Shown: positions 18,251 through 26,240 of the stretch, one piece after another
How positions within the stretch are numbered: position 1 is the first letter of the stretch
How the letters are laid out: each line of letters begins with the position of its first letter
From: Streptomyces sp. A0642
Lineage (GTDB): Bacteria > Actinomycetota > Actinomycetes > Streptomycetales > Streptomycetaceae
NCBI RefSeq assembly: GCF_004795105.1
Contig: NZ_SSBL01000002.1
Location: 434,001 to 498,000 of the forward strand
DNA: 64,000 nt
Direction: 5' to 3'
Made by a program: the position numbers and the translations under genes
The notes under the pieces: generated by a model
Seen by the model: only the letters and a program-made list of their open reading frames with translations
What the model was told of the DNA's origin: nothing
The model's database searches: none

Positions 18251-18990
18251 CCCTCGAACTCACCCGCTGCACCTACCGCTACCGGCGTGGGCGCAAGCCG
18301 GTCCTCCAGGACTTCGACTACACGCTCCCCGACGGACTCTCCATCCTGCTCGGCCCCAACGGCGCGGGGAAGTCGACCCTGCTGAAGCTCGCGGCCTCGG
18401 TGACGAAGCCCCAGCGCGGCAGCGTCCACCTCGACGGGATCCCCGCGGGAACGCGGCAGTACCGGCAGGACGTGGCGTGGATGCCGCAGGACATCACCCC
18501 GATGCCCGGGCTCACGGCGCGCGAGTACGTCGCGTACATCGGCTGGCTCAAGGGCATGAGCCGTCCGGACGCCTGGAAGCGGGCCCGGCAGGCACTCGCG
18601 CAGGTCGACCTCGCGGACCGGATGAACGAGCGCAGCGACCGCCTCTCCGGGGGCCAGCTGCGACGCGTCGGGGTGGCCGGCGCACTCGTGCACGGCGCCC
18701 GCGTCCTGCTGCTGGACGAACCGACCGCCGGGCTCGACCCGTACCAGCGGCGGGTGTTCCGCGACATGCTCGCGGGTCTGACCGGCGACATCCGGGTGCT
18801 GCTCTCCACGCACGACGTCGCCGACCTCGCCGAGGAGGCCGATCACGTGACCGTCGTCTACGACGGACGGATCATCCACCACGGGGACACCGGTTCCTTC
18901 CTCGCCCTGGCTCCTGACGGCACCGTCGCGGGGCGGGCGGCCGAGGGCGCGTACACGGCCCTGCTGCGCGGCAGCGGGGCCCGGGCCTGA
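18247..18990 (+). CDS. ABC transporter ATP-binding protein (cassette gene 4)
   Basis: Encodes 247 residues of an ABC nucleotide-binding subunit. Walker A is GPNGAGKST (residues 36-44), the signature is LSGGQLRR, Walker B is LLLDEPTAGLD, and the switch histidine lies in STHDV. The sequence type resembles drug- or peptide-export ATPases such as the CcmA/NatA group rather than sugar importers. It is translated from a GTG overlapping the upstream stop. A terminator at 19015-19051 ends the cassette. Together with the two membrane genes it probably exports, or protects against, a substrate related to the small secreted protein; that link is inference. Confidence 0.93.
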   Translation: MTLELTRCTYRYRRGRKPVLQDFDYTLPDGLSILLGPNGAGKSTLLKLAASVTKPQRGSVHLDGIPAGTRQYRQDVAWMPQDITPMPGLTAREYVAYIGWLKGMSRPDAWKRARQALAQVDLADRMNERSDRLSGGQLRRVGVAGALVHGARVLLLDEPTAGLDPYQRRVFRDMLAGLTGDIRVLLSTHDVADLAEEADHVTVVYDGRIIHHGDTGSFLALAPDGTVAGRAAEGAYTALLRGSGARA

Positions 18991-19014
18991 CGGGCCGGCC
19001 GGCGCCACCGGCCA

Positions 19015-19051
19015 TGAGGGGCACGACGCGAGGTCGGCGGCGTGCCCCTCA
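19015..19051 (+). terminator. Terminator of the ABC cassette
   Basis: 11-bp perfect stem (19015-19025 with 19041-19051), 25 bases after the ATPase stop. Confidence 0.75.
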
Positions 19052-19113
19052 CCCGTGCCACGACCCGGCCCTGCGCCCAGGTAACGCTTTGGTTGCCACC
19101 GCGCCCCCGGCCA

Positions 19114-19143
19114 TTGACGCCCCGGTGGCGTGCGCCCTACGGT
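19114..19143 (+). promoter_or_regulatory. Predicted promoter of the csn operon
   Basis: TTGACG at 19114-19119 and TACGGT at 19138-19143 with an 18-base spacer give a good housekeeping-sigma promoter. Transcription would start near 19150, just before the operator palindrome. Confidence 0.6.
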
Positions 19144-19155
19144 CCTCTCACCGAA

Positions 19156-19170
19156 TAGGAAACTTTCCTA
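19156..19170. promoter_or_regulatory. CsnR-type operator palindrome
   Basis: Perfect 7-1-7 dyad TAGGAAACTTTCCTA. It lies just after the predicted transcription start and 17 bases before the csnR GTG, the position expected for a repressor site. It matches the AGGAAA/TTTCCT palindrome reported for ROK repressors of the CsnR type, as far as remembered. Confidence 0.75.
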
Positions 19171-19186
19171 ACAGAGGGCAGGTGCA

Positions 19187-20416
19187 GTGAACATGGCCGG
19201 AACCACACCGGGCACCCCCCGCGTTCTGCGCGCCATGAACGACCGCGCCGCCCTCGATCTGCTGCTGGAGCACGGGCCCCTGTCGCGGACCCGGATCGGG
19301 AAGCTGACCGGGCTCTCCAAGCCCACCGCCTCCCAGCTGCTGGCCCGGCTGGAGGCCGCCGGGCTGGTCGTCGCGACCGGGACCGCCGCCGGACGGCCCG
19401 GGCCCAACGCGCAGCTGTACGCCGTCAACGCGTCGGCCGCCCACGTGGCGGGGCTCGATGTGAACGCCCACCGGATCGTCGCCGCGGTCGCCGACGTGAC
19501 GGGCGGGACGGTCGGCGAGTTCGAGCTGCGGACCCCGGGGCGGCGCGCCGACAGCGTGGTCCGGCAGGTCGCGGAGGCGCTGGACGGGGCGGTGAAGGAG
19601 GCGGGGCTGACCCGCTCCGACGTGCACCGGGTCGTCATCGGCACTCCGGGAGCCTTCGACCCGGGCACGGGCCGGCTGCGGTACGCCTCCCACCTGCCCG
19701 GCTGGCACTCCCCCACTCTGCTGGACGAGCTGGCCGCCTTCCTGCCGATGCCCGTGGAGTACGAGAACGACGTGAACCTCGTCGCGGTGGCCGAGCAGCG
19801 GCTCGGCGCGGCACGGGGGCACGAGGACTTCGTGCTGCTGTGGAACGAGGAGGGCCTCGGCGCCGCCCTCGTCATCAACGGCCGGCTGCACCGCGGTTTC
19901 ACCGGCGGCGCCGGTGAGGTCGGCTTCCTGCCGGTGCCCGGCGCCCCGCTGGTACGCCAGGTCACCAAGGCGAACGCGGGCGGTTTCCAGGAGCTGGCGG
20001 GCGCGCAGGTGCTCGCCAGGCTGGCCCGCGAGCTCGGCATCGACGACGAGGCCGTCCGCGGTCCGGGCACCCATCACGAGATCGCGGCCGGGCTGGTGGG
20101 CCGGGCGGCCGCGGCGGTGGAGCGGGGCGAGGGCGGGCCGTACGGCCGCCTGCTCGATCGGTTCGCCACCGGCCTGGCGACCGGCCTCGCCTCCATGATC
20201 GCCGTCCTGGACCCCGAGGTCGTCGTGCTGTCCGGCGAGCTGATCGCGCGCGGCGGGGAACCGCTGCGCGGCCGGGTGGCGGCCGAGCTCGCCGAACTGG
20301 CTGCGTCCCGTCCCCGGCTGGTCAGCGGCGAGGTGACGCACCGGCCCGTCCTGCGCGGCGCGCTGGAGAGCGCGCTCGCCACCACGCGCGACGAAGTGTT
20401 CGACACCTCGCGCTGA
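19187..20416 (+). CDS. csnR: ROK family repressor of chitosan-oligosaccharide uptake
   Basis: Encodes 409 residues. The N-terminal winged helix (about 15-75) contains SRTIGKLTGLSKPTASQLLARLE-type helices. The ROK sugar-kinase-like domain follows, but it lacks the canonical CxCGxxGCxE zinc motif and has GGAGEVGFLPV instead, so it should be a regulator and not a kinase. It heads an operon with an extracellular sugar-binding protein, two permeases, a GH4 glycosidase and a sugar kinase. That order is the csnR-K order of S. coelicolor (SCO2657-2662), which imports glucosamine oligosaccharides. The GTG at 19187 is chosen because AGAGGG ends eight bases upstream; an ATG six bases later is possible. 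It probably represses its own operon at 19156-19170. Confidence 0.88.
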   Translation: MNMAGTTPGTPRVLRAMNDRAALDLLLEHGPLSRTRIGKLTGLSKPTASQLLARLEAAGLVVATGTAAGRPGPNAQLYAVNASAAHVAGLDVNAHRIVAAVADVTGGTVGEFELRTPGRRADSVVRQVAEALDGAVKEAGLTRSDVHRVVIGTPGAFDPGTGRLRYASHLPGWHSPTLLDELAAFLPMPVEYENDVNLVAVAEQRLGAARGHEDFVLLWNEEGLGAALVINGRLHRGFTGGAGEVGFLPVPGAPLVRQVTKANAGGFQELAGAQVLARLARELGIDDEAVRGPGTHHEIAAGLVGRAAAAVERGEGGPYGRLLDRFATGLATGLASMIAVLDPEVVVLSGELIARGGEPLRGRVAAELAELAASRPRLVSGEVTHRPVLRGALESALATTRDEVFDTSR

Positions 20417-20477
20417 GCCTTCCCACCCCCTCACGTACGCCCTTCATCGCCCCAACCCCTCATCGGGAGAGACCACC

Positions 20478-21815
20478 ATGTCCGGAAATCGCCGGAAGCC
20501 CGCCGTCGTGCTCGCCGCGACCGCCGCGATCGCCCTGTTCGCCTCCGCCTGTACCGGGCAGAGCAGTTCCGGTGCCAGTGATGACGCGTCCAAGGAGACG
20601 ACCATCAACTTCTGGCACGGCTGGAGTGCCCCGAACGAGGTGAAGGGGATCGAGGCCACGATCGACGCCTTCGAGAAGGCGCACCCCAACATCCATGTGA
20701 AGGTCGTCGGCAACATGACCGACGACAAGATCAACCAGGCGCTGCGGGCGGGCGGTTCCAAGGCCCCGGACGTCGTCTCCTCGTTCACCACGAACAACGT
20801 CGGCAAGTTCTGTTCGTCGAAGGCCTTCGTCGACCTCAACCCGTTCCTGAAGAAGGACGGGATCGACGCGGACGCGACGTTCCCGAAGGCGATGAACGAG
20901 TACACGCAGTTCGAGGGGGTGCGCTGCACGGTGCCGCTGCTGGGTGACGCGTACGGGCTTTACTACAACAAGGACGCGTTCGAGGACGCCGGCATCACCA
21001 CCCCGCCGAAGACGTGGTCCGAGTTCGCCGCCGACGCCAAGAGGCTGACGAAGAGCAAGGGCGACTCGTACGAGCAGCTCGGCTTCATGCCGAACTACCA
21101 CGGCTACGAGTCGACGACCGAGCACTACCTCGGTGGCTGGAACCCGACGTACTTCGACGCGGACGGCAAGTCGAACATCGCCAAGGACCCGGCGTTCGCC
21201 ACGATGCTCACCAACCAGAAGAAGCTGGTCGACTCGCTGGGCGGCTACCGGAAGCTGGAGAAGTTCCGTACGGGCTTCGGCGACGAGTGGGGCGCGAAGC
21301 ACCCGTTCCACACCGGCCAGGTGGCCATGCAGCTGGACGGTGAGTGGCGGCTCGGCATGGCCGAGGACACCAAGCCGGAGTTCGAGATCGGCGTGGCCCC
21401 GATGCCCGTCGCCGACGACCAGGCCGACACCTACGGCAAGGGCTACCTGACCGGCACGATCGCGGGGATCGCCGCCACGTCCGGCAAGCAGAACGCCGCG
21501 TGGGAGCTGGTGAAGTTCATGACGACCGACACCGACGCGGTGGTGAACTTCGCCAACGCCATCCACAACGTGCCGTCCACGCTGGCCGCGCTGAAGTCCC
21601 CGAAGCTGAAGTACGACCCCCGCTTCAAGACCTTCCTGGACATCGCGGCCCACCCGAAGTCCACCACCACCCCGCCCTCGGTGAACGGCGGCGCGTACCT
21701 GGTGTCCCTGCAGAACCTCGGCTTCGCCGTCGAGAAGGGCGCCCAGAAGGACATCGGGGCGGGTCTGGAGAAGACCGCCCAGGAGATCGACGCCGCGACC
21801 GCACAGGCGAAGTAG
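20478..21815 (+). CDS. csnE: Extracellular sugar-binding lipoprotein of ABC importer
   Basis: Encodes 445 residues of a family 1 solute-binding protein. A lipoprotein signal ends in FASAC with Cys25 as the lipid-attachment residue. The mature protein begins with a Ser/Asp-rich linker and then INFWHGWS, typical of oligosaccharide binders. It should capture chitosan oligosaccharides outside the membrane and deliver them to the CsnF-CsnG permease. GGGAGAG lies before the ATG. The operon has no ATPase gene, so the shared MsiK ATPase encoded elsewhere is the probable energy source, as for other Streptomyces sugar importers. Confidence 0.92.
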   Translation: MSGNRRKPAVVLAATAAIALFASACTGQSSSGASDDASKETTINFWHGWSAPNEVKGIEATIDAFEKAHPNIHVKVVGNMTDDKINQALRAGGSKAPDVVSSFTTNNVGKFCSSKAFVDLNPFLKKDGIDADATFPKAMNEYTQFEGVRCTVPLLGDAYGLYYNKDAFEDAGITTPPKTWSEFAADAKRLTKSKGDSYEQLGFMPNYHGYESTTEHYLGGWNPTYFDADGKSNIAKDPAFATMLTNQKKLVDSLGGYRKLEKFRTGFGDEWGAKHPFHTGQVAMQLDGEWRLGMAEDTKPEFEIGVAPMPVADDQADTYGKGYLTGTIAGIAATSGKQNAAWELVKFMTTDTDAVVNFANAIHNVPSTLAALKSPKLKYDPRFKTFLDIAAHPKSTTTPPSVNGGAYLVSLQNLGFAVEKGAQKDIGAGLEKTAQEIDAATAQAK

Positions 21816-21822
21816 CACCGCG

Positions 21823-22764
21823 ATGAGCACGTACACACTCCGCTCGAAGCGCCGCCGCGCGGCGCTCCGTACAGCGGCCTTCATGTCGCCGTGGCTGATC
21901 GGGTTCTGCGTCTTCTTCGCCTACCCGCTGATCTCCACGCTGTATTTCTCCTTCACGAGCTACGACGGTTTCACCGCCCCGGAGTTCAGCGGGCTGCAGA
22001 ACTGGTCGTTCGTCTTCAACGACTACCCGCTGTTCTGGCCCGCCCTGCGCAACACGCTCTGGCTGGTCGTGGTCATGGTCACCTGCCGGGTGGTGTTCGG
22101 ACTCGGCGTGGGCCTGCTGATCACCAAGATCAAGACGGGTGCCGGGGTTTTCCGGACGCTGTTCTACCTGCCGTATCTTGCCCCTCCGGTGGCCGCCACG
22201 CTGGGCTTCGTCTTCCTGCTCAACCCGGGCACGGGGCCGGTCAACTCGATCCTCGGCGGCCTCGGCATGGGGACCCCCGGCTGGTTCACCGACGCCGCCT
22301 GGTCCAAGCCGGCGCTGACCGCGCTCGCGGTGTGGGGGGTGGGCGACCTGATGGTGATCTTCATGGCCGCGCTCCTCGACGTCCCCAAGGAGCAGTACGA
22401 GGCGGCCGAGCTGGACGGGGCGTCCTCGTACCAGCGGTTCCGCTTCGTCACGCTGCCGAACATCTCGCCGATCATCATGTTCGCCGTGGTCACCGGCATC
22501 ATCCAGACGATGCAGTACTACACCCAGCCCCTGGTGGCGGGGAAGGTCGCCTCGGGCGTCATGGGCGGCTCGGGACAGCAGTTCGAGCCGGGCTATCCCG
22601 ACAAGTCGACACTGACGCTTCCCCAGCTGGTCTACAACCTCGGTTTCCAGCGCTTCGACTACGGCTCCGCCTGTGTGGTCGCGCTCGTTCTCTTCGTCCT
22701 CGCCATGGCGTTCACCGCACTGCTGATGCGGCGCCGCAGCGGACTGATCCAGGCAGGTGAGTGA
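21823..22764 (+). CDS. csnF: ABC sugar transporter permease
   Basis: Encodes 313 residues with six transmembrane segments. It carries the MalF-type EAA loop (EQYEAAELDGASSYQRFRFVTLP in two overlapping parts near residues 188-210) that docks the ATPase. It starts eight bases after csnE and overlaps the next gene's start. It forms the inner-membrane channel for oligosaccharides with CsnG. Confidence 0.93.
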   Translation: MSTYTLRSKRRRAALRTAAFMSPWLIGFCVFFAYPLISTLYFSFTSYDGFTAPEFSGLQNWSFVFNDYPLFWPALRNTLWLVVVMVTCRVVFGLGVGLLITKIKTGAGVFRTLFYLPYLAPPVAATLGFVFLLNPGTGPVNSILGGLGMGTPGWFTDAAWSKPALTALAVWGVGDLMVIFMAALLDVPKEQYEAAELDGASSYQRFRFVTLPNISPIIMFAVVTGIIQTMQYYTQPLVAGKVASGVMGGSGQQFEPGYPDKSTLTLPQLVYNLGFQRFDYGSACVVALVLFVLAMAFTALLMRRRSGLIQAGE

Positions 22765-23668
22765 CGTGGCTCAGGTTCTCGACACCCCCAAGGCCGCCGG
22801 CCCGGTGAGTGACCCCGTCACCCCGGCCCAACGCACCGCACGCCGCAAGACGCTCCTGCACTGGATCGCCGTGCACTCGCTCGGCGTCGCGGCCGCGCTC
22901 TTCTTCGTGCTGCCGTTCGTCTTCCTCTTCCTCACCTCGCTGATGAGCGACCAGCAGGCGCTGACCCGTGACCTGTGGCCGCACCCCTTCGAGTGGGGCA
23001 ACTACAAGAAGGTGTTCGACACCCCGGGCTTCCTGACCTGGTGGAAGAACACCCTGCTGTACGCGGGACTGGGCACCGTCCTCACGGTCGTGTCCTCGCT
23101 GCCCGTGGCGTACGCGCTCGCCAAGTTCCGCTTCCGCGGCCGGCACCTGTCGCTGATGCTGGTCATCTCGATGATGATGCTGCCGCCGCAGGTCGTCGTG
23201 ATCCCGATGTACCTGTTCTGGGCCAAGCAGCTGGACATGTCCGGCACGCTGTGGCCGCTGATCATCCCGATGGCGTTCGGCGACGCGTTCTCCATCTTCC
23301 TGCTGCGGCAGTTCCTGCTGACCATCCCGAACGAGTACGTGGACGCGGCGAAGGTCGACGGCTGCGGAGAGTTCCGCACCCTGCTGCGCATCGTGATCCC
23401 GATGGCCAAGCCGGGGATCGCCGCCGTCGCCCTCTTCCAGTTCTTCTACGCCTGGAACGACTACTTCGGCCCCCAGATCTACGCCTCCGAGAACCCGGCG
23501 GCCTGGACGCTGAGTTACGGACTGGAGTCCTTCAAGGGCGCACACCACACCGACTGGAACCTGACCATGGCCGCGACCGTACTGGTCATGGCCCCTGTGA
23601 TCGTCGTCTTCTTCTTCGCACAGAAGGCATTTGTCGAGGGCGTCACACTGACCGGAGTAAAGGGCTGA
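22757..23668 (+). CDS. csnG: ABC sugar transporter permease
   Basis: Encodes 303 residues of the MalG-type partner permease with six transmembrane segments and the EAA loop EYVDAAKVDGCGEFRTLLRI. The GTG at 22757 overlaps csnF by eight bases. A GTG at 22766 is an alternative start that has AGGTGA five bases upstream and would give 300 residues; the choice changes only the first three residues. Confidence 0.92.
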   Translation: MSDVAQVLDTPKAAGPVSDPVTPAQRTARRKTLLHWIAVHSLGVAAALFFVLPFVFLFLTSLMSDQQALTRDLWPHPFEWGNYKKVFDTPGFLTWWKNTLLYAGLGTVLTVVSSLPVAYALAKFRFRGRHLSLMLVISMMMLPPQVVVIPMYLFWAKQLDMSGTLWPLIIPMAFGDAFSIFLLRQFLLTIPNEYVDAAKVDGCGEFRTLLRIVIPMAKPGIAAVALFQFFYAWNDYFGPQIYASENPAAWTLSYGLESFKGAHHTDWNLTMAATVLVMAPVIVVFFFAQKAFVEGVTLTGVKG

Positions 23669-23671
23669 TTC

Positions 23672-24937
23672 ATGAAGCTCGCAGTAGTGGGTGGCGGGTC
23701 CACCTACACACCTGAACTGATCGACGGATTCGCACGGCTTCGGGACACCCTGCCGGTCGAGGAGCTCGTGCTCATCGACCCGGCGGCCGACCGGCTCGAA
23801 CTCGTCGGCGGCCTCGCCCGGCGGATCTTCGCCCGGCAGGGCCACCCGGGGAGGATCGTCACCACCTCCGACATCGACGCGGGCGTCGCCGACGCCGACG
23901 CGGTCCTGCTCCAGCTGCGCGTGGGCGGCCAGGCGGCCCGCAACCAGGACGAGACGTGGCCGCTGGAGTGCGGCTGCGTCGGCCAGGAGACCACCGGCGC
24001 CGGCGGCCTCGCCAAGGCCCTGCGCACCGTCCCGGTCGTCCTGGACATCGCCGAGCGGGTCCGGCGCACCAACCCGGACGCCTGGATCATCGACTTCACC
24101 AATCCGGTCGGCATCGTCACCCGGGCACTGCTCCAGGCCGGGCACAAGGCCGTCGGCCTGTGCAACGTGGCGATCGGCTTCCAGCGCAAGTTCGCAGCTC
24201 TGCTCGACGTGACCCCCGCCGAGGTGCACCTCGACCACGTCGGGCTGAACCACCTGAGCTGGGAGCTCGGGGTGCGTCTCGGCGGCCCCGAGGGCGAGAA
24301 CGTGCTGCCGCGGCTGATCGCCGAGCACGGCGACGCCATCGCCGACGACCTGCACATGCCGCGGGCGATCGTGGACCGCCTCGGCGTCGTCCCCTCGTAC
24401 TACCTGCGCTACTTCTACGCGCACGACGAGGTCGTGCGGGAGCTCGGCACCAAGCCCTCCCGGGCCGCCGAGGTCGCCGCGATGGAGAAGGAACTCCTCG
24501 CGATGTACGGGGACCCGGCGCTGGACGAGAAGCCCGCGCTGCTCGCCAAGCGGGGCGGCGCCTTCTACTCGGAGGCGGCCGTGGACCTGGCGGCCTCGCT
24601 GCTCGGCGGCGGCGGCTCCGCGGTGCAGGTGGTCAACACGTACAACCGGGGGACGCTTCCGTTCCTGCCGGACGACGCGGTGATCGAGGTGCAGGCGAGG
24701 GTCGACGGGACGGGCGCGACGCCGCTCGCCGTGCCGGAGCTGGACCCGCTGTACGCCGGACTGATCGCCCACGTGACCGCGTACGAGGACCTGGCGCTCC
24801 GGGCCGCGCTGCACGGCGGCCGCGACCGGGTCTTCAAGGCCCTGCTGGCGCACCCTCTGATCGGCCAGTTCGAATACGCCGAAGCGCTCACCGACAAGCT
24901 GGTCGCGCACAACCGGGAGCACCTCGCGTGGGCGTGA
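23672..24937 (+). CDS. csnH: GH4 family 6-phospho-beta-glucosidase-like glycosidase
   Basis: Encodes 421 residues of a GH4 enzyme, which cleaves glycosides through an NAD-dependent redox mechanism with a metal ion. The Rossmann motif VVGGGSTYTPEL is at the N-terminus. The metal-binding cysteine is in GLCNVAIG and the histidine in GLNHLSW. In the csn operon it is expected to split imported glucosamine oligosaccharides in the cytosol, possibly after phosphorylation. It starts four bases after csnG. The last bases overlap the kinase gene. Confidence 0.92.
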   Translation: MKLAVVGGGSTYTPELIDGFARLRDTLPVEELVLIDPAADRLELVGGLARRIFARQGHPGRIVTTSDIDAGVADADAVLLQLRVGGQAARNQDETWPLECGCVGQETTGAGGLAKALRTVPVVLDIAERVRRTNPDAWIIDFTNPVGIVTRALLQAGHKAVGLCNVAIGFQRKFAALLDVTPAEVHLDHVGLNHLSWELGVRLGGPEGENVLPRLIAEHGDAIADDLHMPRAIVDRLGVVPSYYLRYFYAHDEVVRELGTKPSRAAEVAAMEKELLAMYGDPALDEKPALLAKRGGAFYSEAAVDLAASLLGGGGSAVQVVNTYNRGTLPFLPDDAVIEVQARVDGTGATPLAVPELDPLYAGLIAHVTAYEDLALRAALHGGRDRVFKALLAHPLIGQFEYAEALTDKLVAHNREHLAWA

Positions 24938-25902
24938 ACGGATGCGTCCTCGCGATCGACGCGGGGAACAGCAAGACCGATGTGGCCCTCATCGGTGAGG
25001 ACGGCGGCGTGCTGTCCACGGCCCGGGGCGGAGGCTTCCAGCCTCCGGTGGTCGGAATCGGCGCGGCCGTGGACGTCCTCGGCGCGGCGGTGGAGCAGGC
25101 CCTGGCGGCGGCCGGCGTGGACGCGGGTTCCGTGGCCCATGTGTCCGCCTGCCTCGCAAACGCCGATCTTCCGGTCGAGGAGGCGCAGTTGACCCAGGCG
25201 CTGCACGCCCGCGCCTGGGGTCGCACGGTGGAGGTGCGCAACGACACCTTCGCGATCCTGCGCGCCGGGGCCGACGAGCCGCGCGGGGTGGCCGTCGTGT
25301 GCGGTGCGGGGATCAACTGCGTCGGCATGGTGCCGGACGGGCGGACCGCGCGTTTCCCCGCGATCGGCAGGATCTCGGGTGACTGGGGCGGTGGTTCGGG
25401 GCTCTCCGAGGAGGCGATGTGGTACGCCGCGCGTGCCGAGGACGGCCGGGGCGAGCCGACGGAACTGGCCCGTACGCTGCCGGCGCACTTCGGGCTGGCC
25501 TCGATGTACGCGCTGATCGAGGCCGTGCATCTGGGCCGGATCGCCTCCGCGCGGCGGCATGAACTGACACCGGTGCTGTTCGCGACCGCGGCCTCCGGCG
25601 ACGCGGTGGCGCGCGGGCTCGTGGACCGGCTGGCGGAGGAGGTCGTGGCGCTGTCCTCGGTCGCGCTGTCGCGCCTCGGACTGCTCGACGAGGTGGCTCC
25701 GGTCGTGCTGGGCGGCAGTGTGCTGGCCGCCCGGCACCCGCAGTTGGACGAGCGGATCGGTGAACTCCTCGCCGTGCGCGCCCCCAAGGCGGTGGTGCGG
25801 GTGGTGCAGGAGTCTCCGGTGCTGGGCGCCGGGCTGCTGGGCCTGGACCACACGGGGGCCGCGCCGCAGGTGCACGCGAGACTCCGGGCGCAGTTCATCT
25901 GA
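24928..25902 (+). CDS. csnK: BadF/BadG/BcrA-type sugar kinase (GlcNAc/GlcN kinase-like)
   Basis: Encodes 324 residues of the ASKHA fold. Phosphate-1 motif is AIDAGNSKTDVAL, the phosphate-2 region follows VAVVCGAGINCVG, and the adenosine region is VVLGGSV. This matches N-acetylglucosamine/glucosamine kinases. It would phosphorylate sugars released or imported by the csn system. The GTG at 24928 is preferred because GGGAG lies eight bases upstream; a GTG at 24934 overlaps the previous stop as GTGA. A hairpin at 25927-25958 ends the operon. Confidence 0.9.
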   Translation: MGVNGCVLAIDAGNSKTDVALIGEDGGVLSTARGGGFQPPVVGIGAAVDVLGAAVEQALAAAGVDAGSVAHVSACLANADLPVEEAQLTQALHARAWGRTVEVRNDTFAILRAGADEPRGVAVVCGAGINCVGMVPDGRTARFPAIGRISGDWGGGSGLSEEAMWYAARAEDGRGEPTELARTLPAHFGLASMYALIEAVHLGRIASARRHELTPVLFATAASGDAVARGLVDRLAEEVVALSSVALSRLGLLDEVAPVVLGGSVLAARHPQLDERIGELLAVRAPKAVVRVVQESPVLGAGLLGLDHTGAAPQVHARLRAQFI

Positions 25903-25926
25903 CGGCCGCGCGACGCGAGTGTCAGG

Positions 25927-25958
25927 GGCGTCCCGTAGCCTTCGGGTTGCGGGACGCC
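25927..25958 (+). terminator. Terminator of the csn operon
   Basis: A 9-bp stem (25927-25935 with 25950-25958) extended inward by four to five more pairs to a TTCG tetraloop, 25 bases after the csnK stop. Confidence 0.85.
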
Positions 25959-26240
25959 TGCTGCGCAGGGGGAACCGATCAGTTGTTCCGGACGTGTTCA
26001 TGAGTGGGGAGATCGATCCGCTTCGGGGATTGCGCCGCCGATCGCCTTGATCGGTGACGCCGGCCTTGATCGAATGCTGTGTGACCGCGGCTGACGACAG
26101 TCGGCCGCTTCGTGGACCGGTGCAGGATCCGGGTGTTCGCCGTGTGGGCGCCGGTCCCTGCGGCCATACTTCTGGCCGGGTACCAGTCCCCCCGATCGGC
26201 CGGGGGGCGGGCCACCGTCAGTGACCGAGGGGGAGGTCAA
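25959..26240. other. Intergenic region before the GlnX-like gene
   Basis: About 280 bases without a supported gene between the csn terminator and the next operon; with the terminator the gap is 338 bases. It presumably holds the promoter of the GlnX-GlnH-like pair. The reading frame of the next gene is open from 26112, but GGGGAGG at 26230-26236 points to the GTG at 26241. Confidence 0.5.
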
